A stretch of DNA of 64,000 nt from Shewanella atlantica. GTDB taxonomy: Bacteria > Pseudomonadota > Gammaproteobacteria > Enterobacterales > Shewanellaceae. Location of the stretch: assembly GCF_003966265.1 (NCBI RefSeq), contig NZ_RXNV01000012.1, positions 1 to 64,000 of the forward strand, given 5' to 3'. The first letter of the stretch is position 1. Every line of letters starts with the position of its first letter. Under the pieces are notes generated by a model, which saw only the letters and a program-made list of their open reading frames with translations, ran no database searches and had not been told where the DNA came from. Below, in pieces: positions 50,603-59,977 of the stretch. The position numbers were made by a program, and so were the translations under genes.

Positions 50603-52144
50603 ATGAGTCAGTTACTCCCTCAGTGGAAGGGCCTGTCTCCATGGTCAATAGTGAGCTTTACCTTTAACACCATTCGAATTCTGGTCACGAACGGCTACGC
50701 CATGGTTCCTTTCGTCTATACAGGTTGGAAACAAGGGTTTGATTCTCCCTGGATGATCATTGGCTTTGCTGGTGCATGCTTACTTATTGTTATCAGTGCA
50801 GTTATAGATTGGGCCATGTTTCGCTATCGTCTGTTCGATGACAAGCTTGGTATTCGTCAGGGGCTTATCTTTAAGAAGGCTCATGAAATTCCTCTGGGTA
50901 AGATTCAGAACATCCGCCTGGAACAGCCTTTCTATTTCCGGCCAATGGGCCTCTATAGTTTAGTGGTCGAAACTGCGGGTTCTAAGAAAGATGAAGCCGT
51001 ATTAGCCGCCGTCAGTTATCAGCAAGCCATTGAGCTCAAGCAGCGACTGGTTAACCCATCGAGTATTTCCGGCTCAAGGGCAGACAGCAAGGCCGAAACA
51101 CCCCGGCACTTAGCGCCAAATCAATCCGGGACAGATGCGAGTCCAGCGAATAGCCAAGCCCCCTTGGTATTGAAGAAGATGAAATCACTGTTACTGTTCG
51201 GCTTCTATCAAAATAATCTATTTTGGTTTGCCATCATCGCTGGCCCTATTATCGGTCAGTTCGATTGGGAAGCTCTGGCCAATACAGACTTTGCCCTCAC
51301 TTTATTGCATTGGTACGAACAAACCATAGCCGTAAATATGTTGCTCCAGATCCTCTTCGCCTGCTCGATGCTTATCGGTTTTTATCTGTTACTTTCGCTG
51401 ATATCTATGACGGCATCCGTACTCAAATATTACCCCTATCGGCTGAGTTTAAGTGGAGATACACTGCATAGAACCGGCGGAGTAATCGCTAAGCAAAATG
51501 ATGCCCTGACGCAACACCGCATACAGGTCATTCGCTTTACTCAACCCATTATCGGGCGCTTTCTCAAGCTATGGACAATAAACTTCAAGCAGGTCAAAGG
51601 CACCGAAGTTGAACAGGTCGCAAAGAAGCATATGCTGGTCCCCAGCATGACGAGAGAGGCCATCGAAGCGCTAATGCCTAAACTGCCGGGGTTAGTCTCT
51701 GTGAGTTCGACACTGCCTCTCTCCTACTCAGGGATCCATTTGGGGTGGTTCTGGCGTCGAGGCTTTCTGCCACTGCTCATTCCCATGGTAAATACCATTT
51801 TCTTAGGTCTGAACCCCTTCACTGAATTGTTATGGTTCGGGGCAATCTGCTTTGTGATTGGCCTCTATTTGAGATATCGCCAATGGGGTTACCTGCATCA
51901 GGGAGATGATTGCTGGATCCATACCGGTATGCTCGGACGAACCTGGCATCTAATCGCATTGAAAAAAGTCCAACATGTGTCCATCACCCAGACACCAAGC
52001 CAGAAACGAAAACAGTTGGCCAACCTGGAGCTGGGACTTGCCAGCGGCCCACAGACCATCCCCTATATGCCCTTGAAGGATGCCAGAGCTATCGCCGAAC
52101 GTGCACTGGCGATAACCGCCAAAGATCATACGAACTGGATCTAA
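50603..52144 (+). CDS. Bacterial PH-domain membrane protein (YdbT-like)
   Basis: 513 residues from ATG 50603; the frame continues 13 codons upstream into the previous gene. Three bPH2 (DUF304) domains alternate with pairs of membrane helices. Segments are RQGLIFKKAHEIPLGKIQNIRLEQPF near residue 95, TGGVIAKQNDALTQHRIQVIRFTQPIIGRFL near 300 and HTGMLGRTWHLIALKKVQHVSITQTPSQK near 440. A linker of about 40 polar residues (170-200) separates the first pair. It forms an operon with the YdbS-like gene. Inner-membrane; function unknown. Confidence 0.88.
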   Translation: MSQLLPQWKGLSPWSIVSFTFNTIRILVTNGYAMVPFVYTGWKQGFDSPWMIIGFAGACLLIVISAVIDWAMFRYRLFDDKLGIRQGLIFKKAHEIPLGKIQNIRLEQPFYFRPMGLYSLVVETAGSKKDEAVLAAVSYQQAIELKQRLVNPSSISGSRADSKAETPRHLAPNQSGTDASPANSQAPLVLKKMKSLLLFGFYQNNLFWFAIIAGPIIGQFDWEALANTDFALTLLHWYEQTIAVNMLLQILFACSMLIGFYLLLSLISMTASVLKYYPYRLSLSGDTLHRTGGVIAKQNDALTQHRIQVIRFTQPIIGRFLKLWTINFKQVKGTEVEQVAKKHMLVPSMTREAIEALMPKLPGLVSVSSTLPLSYSGIHLGWFWRRGFLPLLIPMVNTIFLGLNPFTELLWFGAICFVIGLYLRYRQWGYLHQGDDCWIHTGMLGRTWHLIALKKVQHVSITQTPSQKRKQLANLELGLASGPQTIPYMPLKDARAIAERALAITAKDHTNWI

Positions 52145-52324
52145 TGTCGATCGGTATAAGGAAACACTCGATATAAAAACACAAACAAGCAGTTGAATAG
52201 CCTAAACTTAAATTGCTAAATTATTGCCAGTGAGAAAAGATTGGAAAGCAGCATTTATTAAGTAGCCATATAACTATCGACAGGAAGGGGGACTCCCTTA
52301 TGTCGATTACGGTTCGTGCCAGCC

Positions 52325-52330
52325 AAGGAG
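52325..52330 (+). promoter_or_regulatory. Ribosome-binding site fixing a TTG start
   Basis: AAGGAG lies 9 bases before TTG 52340, the likely start of the DUF924 gene; the GTG at 52316 lies upstream of it, and ATG 52382 lacks a site. Confidence 0.6.
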
Positions 52331-52339
52331 AGTCAGACA

Positions 52340-52921
52340 TTGAACACCATCAATCAAGTTAATAGTCAAAGCATTATTAATATGACCCCGGATACCATCA
52401 TCGACTTCTGGTTTGAAGAGATAGACCCTAAACTCTGGTGGGTTAAAGACACCCAGTTCGATAGTATGCTCAAAGACAGATTTGGTGAATTGGTTGAACA
52501 GGCCAAACGTGGAGAGCTCTACCATTGGCGCACAACGCCCGAGGGACGACTCGCCGAGATCATCGTTCTGGATCAGTTCTGCCGCAACATCTATCGTGAT
52601 ACGCCAGAGTCATTCGCCGCCGATCCTATGGCACTGACCTTAGCCCAGGAAGCGGTCGCACTGAATATCGATAGCGAGCTCAAGGGTAAACAGATCCCTT
52701 TCCTGTTTATGCCCTATATGCACAGTGAATCCCCGCGCATCCACGAGGTTGCGATGATCTTGTTCAGTCGGGAGTCGGCCAAGGGTAACCTTGAGTTTGA
52801 ACGTCGCCACAAAACCATTATCGATCGCTTCGGAAGATACCCTCACAGAAACGAGATCCTCGGACGAAAATCGACGGCGGTCGAGCTGGAGTTTTTGTCA
52901 CAACCGGGCTCGAGTTTTTAG
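52340..52921 (+). CDS. DUF924 family protein
   Basis: 193 residues from TTG 52340, chosen for its AAGGAG site. DUF924 (PF06041): IIDFWFEEIDPKLWWVKDTQFDSMLKDRF, then GRLAEIIVLDQFCRNIYR and PFLFMPYMHSE, then RFGRYPHRNEILGR at the end. All-alpha cytosolic protein of unknown biochemical function. Length is usual for the family. Single gene, convergent with the chemoreceptor. Confidence 0.9.
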   Translation: MNTINQVNSQSIINMTPDTIIDFWFEEIDPKLWWVKDTQFDSMLKDRFGELVEQAKRGELYHWRTTPEGRLAEIIVLDQFCRNIYRDTPESFAADPMALTLAQEAVALNIDSELKGKQIPFLFMPYMHSESPRIHEVAMILFSRESAKGNLEFERRHKTIIDRFGRYPHRNEILGRKSTAVELEFLSQPGSSF

Positions 52922-52965
52922 CTGGAGCGCGAGTATCGGCTTCAAGCAACGAATGATAATTTAAT

Positions 52966-53001
52966 CAAAAAAAGAGAGAACCTTAGGTAAAGGTTCTCTC
53001 T
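52966..53001 (-). terminator. Terminator of the chemoreceptor gene
   Basis: On the minus strand: AGAGAGAACC, loop, GGTTCTCTCT, then TTTTTTGATT. It starts 21 bases after the chemoreceptor stop. Confidence 0.85.
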
Positions 53002-53021
53002 CAGTTTTCAGCCAGGAAACT

Positions 53022-54647
53022 CTAGAGTTTAAATTGGCTCACCTGCTCACGCATACTTTCCGACAGGCTGGTTAACTCAGCCACAGAAGTTGTCAGCTCT
53101 TGCGCCGCCATGGTGGAGGTTTGTGCGATATCGCTGATAGCAATGATACTTCGGTTAATGTCTTCGGCTACACTGCTCTGCTCTTCTGCTGCGGTGGCGA
53201 TCTGAGTATTCATGTTACTGATATTATCGACGGAGAGCACAATCTCATTAAGCGCATCGCCGGCCATATTTGCCTTCTCGTTGGCATCATAAACTTGCTC
53301 GGTACCCACTTTCATGGCACCTACGGCTTCCTGAACTCCTTTTTGCAGACCATCGATCATAGACTCAATCTCTTGGGTCGACTCCTGAGTTCTCTGTGCC
53401 AGGGTTCTCACCTCGTCGGCTACCACTGCAAAGCCTCGTCCCTGTTCACCGGCACGGGCCGCCTCGATGGCTGCATTTAACGCCAACAGGTTTGTCTGTT
53501 CGGCTATGCCCTTAATCACATCCAGAACACTACCGATATTTTGACTCTCACTGGCCAGATGGGTGATCACCTCAGAGGTTTGATCTATCTGCTTAGAGAG
53601 CTGAGACATGCTGGAAACCGATTGCTGAACGATACCATTACCTTTGGTTGCATTGCCTTCTGCATCTTTGGCGGAATCTGCGGCATTAGTTGCACTCTGA
53701 GCGACCTCGGCAACGGTTGCCGTCATTTGGTTCATTGCCGCTGCAGTCTGCTCAGTTTCCGATTGCTGCTGATGCATCCTGTCATTGGTTTGCTGAGTAA
53801 ACTCACTCAGCTTGATGGTTGAATCTCCGACAGTGTTGGCCGCATCAGCTATAGAGTTAAGAATGCCACGCAGGTGCTCAATCACCAGTGTCAGGTTGGT
53901 CGAGATCTGACCGAGCTCATCATCATTAAAGGTCTTGAATTTCACCGTCAAATCAGAATCGACACGAACGGTATTGAGCGTGGTGACTATATTATCTATG
54001 GGGCGCATCACGGCCTTTGTCACCCAGAGCCCTATCAAGACACTCGCCACGATAGCAACCAAGGTCAAGACGATAAAAATCTTCACAGAAGATACATAAA
54101 TTTCATCGACTCTATCTTTCTCCTCACCAGCGACCTTTAACTGCAGGCTGACCAGCTCGGAAATTTTTCCGCTAATAGGGTCTATCACATCGTAGAGAGG
54201 CGCAATATCATCGTTCAACTGCCACTTGGGTGAACCTTGCATGTTGTTTAGCTTATTAACAAGTTGAGAGATTGCTTGATTGGCCGGAGTGAATAATCGA
54301 TTGGCCTCCTTAGCTAGCCTGGACTCCTCATCGGTCAAGGTCGTCGCCATATAGCCATCCCACTTCTCGCTGATATTTCGGCTGGAGTCAGTCATTGCAC
54401 GGCTGGCTTCTGCGGCGCTGAACATACCGGCATTGGCCTTATTAACCGCATCGATAACCGAAACTGCGTAGTCATCACCGATAATTTTAAGATCTTCCAG
54501 AGGAACGACTCTATCGTTGTATATGCTTACAACGCCAAGTTCGATCTTCCCCATCATGTTGACCGCTAAAAAACAGATGCTGATTAATAGAATTAACGGG
54601 ACCAACAATCCCAGCGTCATTTTTTGTTTAATCTGTAAGTTGACCAT
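53022..54647 (-). CDS. Methyl-accepting chemotaxis protein
   Basis: 541 residues from ATG 54647 (VNLQIKQKMTLG start typical of the group); the frame runs 42 codons upstream without family features. One helix (about 12-32), a periplasmic four-helix-bundle sensor region (about 33-190), a second helix (about 190-212) and a HAMP domain (about 215-265). The signalling domain's tip is ARAGEQGRGFAVVADEVRTLAQRTQESTQEIE. No C-terminal CheR-binding pentapeptide. It senses an unknown ligand and couples to CheA/CheW elsewhere. Confidence 0.93.
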   Translation of the reverse strand: MVNLQIKQKMTLGLLVPLILLISICFLAVNMMGKIELGVVSIYNDRVVPLEDLKIIGDDYAVSVIDAVNKANAGMFSAAEASRAMTDSSRNISEKWDGYMATTLTDEESRLAKEANRLFTPANQAISQLVNKLNNMQGSPKWQLNDDIAPLYDVIDPISGKISELVSLQLKVAGEEKDRVDEIYVSSVKIFIVLTLVAIVASVLIGLWVTKAVMRPIDNIVTTLNTVRVDSDLTVKFKTFNDDELGQISTNLTLVIEHLRGILNSIADAANTVGDSTIKLSEFTQQTNDRMHQQQSETEQTAAAMNQMTATVAEVAQSATNAADSAKDAEGNATKGNGIVQQSVSSMSQLSKQIDQTSEVITHLASESQNIGSVLDVIKGIAEQTNLLALNAAIEAARAGEQGRGFAVVADEVRTLAQRTQESTQEIESMIDGLQKGVQEAVGAMKVGTEQVYDANEKANMAGDALNEIVLSVDNISNMNTQIATAAEEQSSVAEDINRSIIAISDIAQTSTMAAQELTTSVAELTSLSESMREQVSQFKL

Positions 54648-55121
54648 CACACTGCCTACCGAGTCGAGTTTATCGCCTCCTTTGTTTCGGCTCAGGCATT
54701 CCATTTTTCGAGCCCTAATATTAAGCATAACAAACAATAAAAAATACTGGATAAATTTTGTTCTAACCAACAACCACTTAGCAACAGTTTATTCTAATGA
54801 ATATGTAAAAATGAATGAAAGACAAAGGATTACTCTATTTATACAGGGCTTAACAGAGCAAATAAAAATTGTTGTCAACTATTACAAGCTGATAATTAAA
54901 GGGTTTAGGCTTATGAGGGGGTACCGGTATTAAGAGGGAGAAGATTAAAATAAGTTATTAAAATGAGTGATTTAAATGGGCTATTTTTTTGAAAACCTTC
55001 ACCCGTGCAGATCCACGGGCAAACGTTCATCTGCTGACCAGTTTCTCTGTCAGAGATATTTGCGCTAAAGAACTATAGAGCAGTCTCTAGCGCAATTGAT
55101 ATTACGTCAATTGGTAGGATA
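54648..55121. other. Intergenic region between the chemoreceptor and usp genes
   Basis: AT-rich; no gene or repeat supported. A possible terminator-like inverted motif CTAGCGCAATTGATATTACG lies near 55088. The plus-strand frame across 54517-54933 has no family or ribosome-binding site. Confidence 0.45.
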
Positions 55122-55553
55122 TTATTTCACCACCAGCACAGGACATTCGGCTCCACTTGCGATAGCTTCAGCTACGTTCGGGTGCAGAAAGTGGCTCAGA
55201 CCAGTATAGCCATGACTTGCCATGACGATCATACCGGCATTCATCTCTTTTGCTCCATCCAAAATCTGTTTAGCTGCATGGCCGTGGCGGATCAATACCT
55301 CAATTTTTACCTCTGTATCCAAGTCATCTATCAATTTCTGCATCTTTTCAGCAGCCTCTCCCTCCAAGCGAGTCGCAAGCTCCTCGGATGTCACTGATAA
55401 GACCCGCGTGTGTTTATCACCGAAAGGCTTATCGATCACGTGTAATAAACGGATTCCTACCTGATAATGTCGAGCCATCTCCATGGCATAGCCTAAAGCG
55501 TGAGATGCTGTCTCGGAAAAATCGGTGGGACAGAGTATTTGACGAGTACGCAT
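55122..55553 (-). CDS. Universal stress protein, UspA family, first copy
   Basis: 143 residues (PF00582). It starts RTRQILCPTDFSETASHALGYAMEMARHYQVGIRLLHVID and ends GMIVMASHGYTGLSHFLHPNVAEAIASGAECPVLVVK. The G-2x-G-9x-G(S/T) ATP loop is only partly present (SHGYTGLSHFLHPNVAEA), so ATP binding is uncertain. Its ends are nearly identical to those of the usp genes at 63197 and 63739. Cytosolic stress protein. Single gene. Confidence 0.9.
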   Translation of the reverse strand: MRTRQILCPTDFSETASHALGYAMEMARHYQVGIRLLHVIDKPFGDKHTRVLSVTSEELATRLEGEAAEKMQKLIDDLDTEVKIEVLIRHGHAAKQILDGAKEMNAGMIVMASHGYTGLSHFLHPNVAEAIASGAECPVLVVK

Positions 55554-55765
55554 TATTGTTCTCCTATCACCTTATTATTAACGACTTACTCATAAGTTAA
55601 ATTTAGATGACTTTCACCGATGCAACCAGTTTTAACGTTAAGAATTCATAGATTATTATTGCCGGGTTTCAGCTTTCCCAGCCTCAGACAGAAGTTCATA
55701 AATAGCTAATAAACCTGGAGCTAAATACTAGTTCCTAGAACCTAGGTTCTAGGAACTAACAACTT

Positions 55766-56986
55766 TTATCCATCCACTCTCTCTATCACCATGGCGATCC
55801 CCTGCCCCACACCAACGCACATGGTGCATAACGCCAGCTTTCCCTGAGTTCGCTCTAACTGGTAGGTCACACTGGTAGCCAGACGCGCACCGCTCATGCC
55901 TAAAGGGTGCCCAAGTGCGATAGCGCCACCCTGTGGATTTATTCTGGGGTCATCATCCTTCAGTCCCAACTCGCGGGTACAAGTTAATGCCTGAGCGGCA
56001 AAGGCTTCATTGAATTCGAGAATATCCATATCATCGAGAGTGAGTGAAAGCCTTTTCAGTAATTTTTGGGTCGCTGGCACCGGGCCCAAACCCATTATCC
56101 TTGGCGGCACACCCGCAACCGCCATACCCAAAATTCTGGCCCTGGGCTTAAGGCCATGTTTCTTAACCGCGTCAGCCGAGGCAAGCAGCAAAGCCGCAGC
56201 ACCATCGTTAATCCCAGAGGCATTGCCCGCAGTAATCGTACCGCCATCGAATAATGGCCTTAACTTGGCAAGTTTATCCAGACTCGTGCCGCGCAGATGC
56301 TCATCTTGGCTGAAGATCACCGGTTCGGCGCGGCGCATAGGAATACTCACCTCGATAATCTCTTGGGCCAGTCGACCATCCTCTTGTGCCGCCGCCGCTT
56401 TCTGCTGACTACAGAGTGCAAACTTATCCTGATCTTCCCGGCTTATGCCAAAGTCATTGGCCAGATTCTCCGCCGTCTGAGGCATCGCCTCGGTGCCATA
56501 GTCGGCATCGAGTTTAGGATTGATAAAACGCCATCCCATGGTGGTGTCATAAAACTCGGTTGAGCGAGAAAATGGCGAAGTCGCTTTAGGCATGACGAAG
56601 GGGGCTCGGGACATACTCTCGACACCGCCAGCGATCATCAACTCGGCTTCACCACAACTAATCGCACGAGTCGCATCACCGATGGCATTAAGACCCGAAC
56701 CACACAAGCGATTAACCGTGCAGCCGGGTACCTCCTGAGGCAGCCCGGCAAGCAGCGTCGCCATTCTGGCGACGTTACGATTATCTTCGCCAGACTGGTT
56801 CGCGCACCCCAGCAGCACGTCATCAACATCCTGCCAATCCACCTGAGGATTTCGCTCCATCAAAGCCTTTAGTGGTAAGGCTGCTAAGTCATCGGCCCGA
56901 ACGGAAGATAATGCCCCACCATAGCGACCTATCGGTGTCCTGACCGCATCGCAAATATAGACATCTTTCAGCTTATTTGAATTCAT
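55766..56986 (-). CDS. 3-oxoacyl-CoA thiolase, PcaF-like (3-oxoadipyl-CoA thiolase type)
   Basis: 406 residues from ATG 56986, preceded by GGAGAAGG; the frame runs back into the previous gene. It catalyses CoA-dependent cleavage of a 3-oxoacyl-CoA. It has the active Cys in VNRLCGSGLNAI, NEAFAAQAL, QGGAIALGHPLGMSGARL (His) and CTMCVGVGQGIAMVIERVDG (second Cys). The overall outline, including YICDAVRTPIGRYGGALSSVRADDL, resembles 3-oxoadipyl-CoA thiolases. It starts 1 base after the aminotransferase stop and is the last step of the cluster. Substrate chain length is an inference. Confidence 0.88.
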   Translation of the reverse strand: MNSNKLKDVYICDAVRTPIGRYGGALSSVRADDLAALPLKALMERNPQVDWQDVDDVLLGCANQSGEDNRNVARMATLLAGLPQEVPGCTVNRLCGSGLNAIGDATRAISCGEAELMIAGGVESMSRAPFVMPKATSPFSRSTEFYDTTMGWRFINPKLDADYGTEAMPQTAENLANDFGISREDQDKFALCSQQKAAAAQEDGRLAQEIIEVSIPMRRAEPVIFSQDEHLRGTSLDKLAKLRPLFDGGTITAGNASGINDGAAALLLASADAVKKHGLKPRARILGMAVAGVPPRIMGLGPVPATQKLLKRLSLTLDDMDILEFNEAFAAQALTCTRELGLKDDDPRINPQGGAIALGHPLGMSGARLATSVTYQLERTQGKLALCTMCVGVGQGIAMVIERVDG

Positions 56987-56987
56987 G

Positions 56988-58382
56988 TTAGTGACCTTCT
57001 CCAGATGAAAACAGTGGCTTAATCTTACGAAACCCATCCAGCAAGACTTGGGTAAATTGGTTTATCTCTTTACCTGTCATCTCGGTCGAAAGCGTACCGG
57101 AGCAGGTGTTGATCATCATAAATCCATTATCGAAAAGGTGGTCCACCAACGCAGTTCTGATACGGCCTTCCTTAGCATCGGCAAAGGAGGCACGATAGTT
57201 CTTCGGCGGATTAGCCTTCATATGAATTCGGAACATGGAGCCGTCACCGGTAACACAAGCGGGGACACCCGCAATCGCAATCACCTCACTGATTTGAGAT
57301 CTGAGTTGTTCACCTAAGGCATTCAATTTAGCCACAGCTTCTCGATCGAACAGTGTCATAGCGGTTAGGCCCGCCACCATAGTGACAGGGTTAGCCGAGA
57401 ATGTACCTGAGTGAGGAAACAACACCTTATCATTGAGAGGGTTCATCACATCCATCACATCGTTGCGACCTGCCAGTGCGCCGACCGGGAAGCCGCCCCC
57501 GATCATCTTGCCCATGGCGGTCAGATCGGGACTGATGGGGTAATTGTCCTGTGCCCCGCCATAACCGTTGCGGAAGGTGATCACCTCATCGAAAACTAAC
57601 AGGGCATTGTGCTTAGTCGTCCACTCCCTGAGCGCAACCACAAACTCCTGTGAGGCAGGAATAAGCCCGACACGGTGAGGGAGAAGATCCACCAGCACAC
57701 AGGCTAACTCATCCTTGTGCTTATCTAAGATGGTGATGGCTCGTTCTGCATCGTTAAAAGGGATCACTACCACATCATTGAGTGTGGCTTCGGGTGTACC
57801 GAATGCGACAGGTACACTATTGGGATTTGACTCATCCCCCCAATTAGCAGGACTGGCAGTTTGACTCACCTCGGCGTGATCATAGAGACCGTGATAAGCC
57901 CCCTCGACCTTGGCTATTTTTGGCCTTCCTGTATAGGCCCTTGCCGCCTTCAAACAGCTCATCACAGCTTCTGTACCTGAGTTTACGAAACGGATCTTCT
58001 CGAAGCCCTTATTGCGGCTACACAAGTGCTCGGCATAATCGATCTCAACTTCTGTCGCTAAGGTAAACGCGCTGCCTTTATTGAGTTGATCGGTGACATT
58101 GGCGACAACCTTAGGGTGAGCATGCCCATGGATAAGGGCCGCCATGTTATTGGCAAAATCGACGCGGGTGACACCTTCGATATCGGTGACATAACAGCCC
58201 TTTGCCGACTCGGCATACAGAGGGTTAGGGCTTCTGAGCACAGTATTACGACTGCAACCGCCCGGCATCAAGGTTAATGCCTTCTCATAGAGTTCGGCGC
58301 TGCGGTTGGAAGGCATTTTCTTGCTATTGTTATCAGTACTGCTGCTATTAGTTCTATGAATATTGTTCTGGTTATCTTCCAT
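56988..58382 (-). CDS. Class III aminotransferase (beta-amino acid type suspected)
   Basis: 464 residues, PLP fold type I, PF00202, resembling glutamate-1-semialdehyde aminomutase-like enzymes, the group that includes many beta-amino acid transaminases. Motifs are VDFANNMAALIHGHAHPKV near the N-terminus, RFVNSGTEAVMSCLKAAR, EGAYHGLYDHAEVS, LLVFDEVITFRNGYGG (cofactor Asp) and the PLP Lys in TAMGKMIGGGFPVGALAG. The N-terminal 25 residues are polar and probably disordered. It would convert a beta-amino acid to a 3-oxo acid. Coupled to the thiolase by a 1-base gap. Confidence 0.85.
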   Translation of the reverse strand: MEDNQNNIHRTNSSSTDNNSKKMPSNRSAELYEKALTLMPGGCSRNTVLRSPNPLYAESAKGCYVTDIEGVTRVDFANNMAALIHGHAHPKVVANVTDQLNKGSAFTLATEVEIDYAEHLCSRNKGFEKIRFVNSGTEAVMSCLKAARAYTGRPKIAKVEGAYHGLYDHAEVSQTASPANWGDESNPNSVPVAFGTPEATLNDVVVIPFNDAERAITILDKHKDELACVLVDLLPHRVGLIPASQEFVVALREWTTKHNALLVFDEVITFRNGYGGAQDNYPISPDLTAMGKMIGGGFPVGALAGRNDVMDVMNPLNDKVLFPHSGTFSANPVTMVAGLTAMTLFDREAVAKLNALGEQLRSQISEVIAIAGVPACVTGDGSMFRIHMKANPPKNYRASFADAKEGRIRTALVDHLFDNGFMMINTCSGTLSTEMTGKEINQFTQVLLDGFRKIKPLFSSGEGH

Positions 58383-58438
58383 CTTTCATATTCCAATTTA
58401 CTAACTTTGTAGGGTTCTTGCTATTAACTGGCACTAAG

Positions 58439-58522
58439 GTTCTAGGTTCTAGGTTCTAAGTTCTAAGTTCTAGGTTCTAAGTTCTAAGTTCTAGGTTCTA
58501 GGTTCTAAGTTCTAAGTTCTAG
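58439..58522. repeat. 7-base tandem repeat, 12 units
   Basis: GTTCTAG and GTTCTAA units, twelve in a row without interruption, in the 168-base gap inside the catabolic cluster. Related TTCTAG/CTAGAA palindromes occur at about 47993-48024 and 55728-55760. Confidence 0.9.
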
Positions 58523-58550
58523 GCTTTCGATCTAAACCATAACACCAAGG

Positions 58551-59255
58551 CTATGACCGAAGCAGTTCACAACCGGTGCGCTGCTGCACGTAGTCAAAAT
58601 CGACACCCGGCGCCAACTCCACCACCTCTAAACCTCGCTCTGTGACCTTGATAACGGCCAGATCGGTATAGATGCGGCTGACAACTCCCTGTCCTGTCAG
58701 CGGGTAACTGCAGTGCTCGATTAACTTAGGCTCCCCCTGCTTGGTCGTATGTTGAGTGATGACAAATATAGTCTTAACCCCGGCGACCAGATCCATGGCG
58801 CCACCCACTGCCGGAATGGCATCGACGGCACCCGTCGACCAATTCGCCAGATCCCCCTTAGCCGAGACCTGCATCGCCCCCAACACACAAACATCGATAT
58901 GCTTGCCACGGATCATGGCGAAACTGTCGGCATGATGAAAATAGGCCGCACCAGCTATCGCGCTTACAGGTTTCTTACCCGCATTGATAAGCTCGGAATC
59001 TATCTCGTCCTCCTCTGGCGTTGGCCCCATGCCGAGCAAGCCATTCTCGGTGTGGTAAATCACTTCACGTCCCTCGGGAACATAACGGGCAACCTTTTCC
59101 GGGATCCCTATCCCTAAGTTGACATAGGCGCCATCGGGAATATCCTGAGCGGCCTTCTGAGCCATCTGCTCACGATCCCAGCCGATCTTGTCTGATGCAT
59201 GATTATGTTGACTTATTTTGCTCATAAATAGACTACTCATGGTTAGATTGCTCAT
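58551..59255 (-). CDS. 3-oxoacid CoA-transferase subunit B (PcaJ-like)
   Basis: 234 residues. CoA transferase family I beta subunit (PF01144). It has YVNLGIGIPEKVARYVPEGREVIYHTENGLLGMGP with the catalytic Glu in ENGLLG, then FHHADSFAMIRGKHIDVCVLGAMQVSAKGDLANW and AVGGAMDLVAGVKTI, close to PcaJ (3-oxoadipate CoA-transferase). A 20-residue N-terminal extension precedes the domain. It starts inside the subunit A stop (4-base overlap). It would activate a 3-oxo acid with CoA from succinyl-CoA or acetyl-CoA. Confidence 0.9.
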   Translation of the reverse strand: MSNLTMSSLFMSKISQHNHASDKIGWDREQMAQKAAQDIPDGAYVNLGIGIPEKVARYVPEGREVIYHTENGLLGMGPTPEEDEIDSELINAGKKPVSAIAGAAYFHHADSFAMIRGKHIDVCVLGAMQVSAKGDLANWSTGAVDAIPAVGGAMDLVAGVKTIFVITQHTTKQGEPKLIEHCSYPLTGQGVVSRIYTDLAVIKVTERGLEVVELAPGVDFDYVQQRTGCELLRS

Positions 59256-59962
59256 GGATAGGAGACTCCGGCATTGACTAACTGCGACTCTTGAGCCGGA
59301 TTTGCGACGGTCACGATACGATTAACAAAGATACCTGGGGTGACGACAATCTCGGGGTCGATATCGCCCGCTTCGACAAATTCCTGTGTCTGCACTACGG
59401 TGCAGTTAGCCGCCATCGCCATGATGGGGGCAAAATTGCGTGCCGTCTTGTTGTAGATAAGGTTGCCATAACGGTCGGCATTTAGACTTTTTATCAGGGC
59501 AAAATCGGCAGTCAGGCCACGCTCCTGAACAAACTCCTGCCCATCGAATATTTCATGCTTCTTGCCTTCGGCTAGTGGTGTTCCCACAGACGTCGCCGTG
59601 TAGAAGGCGGGGATCCCGGCGCCTCCTGCGCGGATCCGCTCGGCAAGCGTGCCCTGAGGCACTAACTCGAGCTCAATCTTGCCGGCACGATACAGGTCGG
59701 GAAATACCGTCGAGTTGGCGGTGCGGGGGAATGAGCAGATCATCTTACCAACCTGACCATTCTCGATCAGGGCTGCCAAACCCACATGACCGCTACCGGT
59801 ATTGTTATTAATCACGGTCAGGTTGCGGGCACCGTGATCGATCAGGGCATGAATAAGCTCTATCGGACTACCGGCCTCACCGAAACCACCAATCATCACA
59901 GTCGCGCCATCGAAAATGTCCGCCACCGCGTCGCGACACGAAGCTATACGTTTATCTATCAT
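59252..59962 (-). CDS. 3-oxoacid CoA-transferase subunit A (PcaI-like)
   Basis: 236 residues, family I alpha subunit. It has ATVMIGGFGEAGSPIELIHALIDHGARNLTVINNNTGSG, then ICSFPRTANSTVF, ELELVPQGTLAERIRAGGAGIPAFYTATSVGTPLAEGK, and ARNFAPIMAMAANCTVVQ, matching PcaI-type subunits along its length. The pair with subunit B has the usual order A then B. It begins 15 bases after the aminomutase gene. No aromatic-degradation pca genes lie nearby, so its 3-oxo acid must come from elsewhere. Confidence 0.9.
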   Translation of the reverse strand: MIDKRIASCRDAVADIFDGATVMIGGFGEAGSPIELIHALIDHGARNLTVINNNTGSGHVGLAALIENGQVGKMICSFPRTANSTVFPDLYRAGKIELELVPQGTLAERIRAGGAGIPAFYTATSVGTPLAEGKKHEIFDGQEFVQERGLTADFALIKSLNADRYGNLIYNKTARNFAPIMAMAANCTVVQTQEFVEAGDIDPEIVVTPGIFVNRIVTVANPAQESQLVNAGVSYP

Positions 59963-59977
59963 ATTTACAACCCCTTA

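Noticed and set aside
54517..54933. 138-residue plus-strand ORF opposite the chemoreceptor start
   Set aside because: Mostly antisense to the chemoreceptor gene, no family and no ribosome-binding site.
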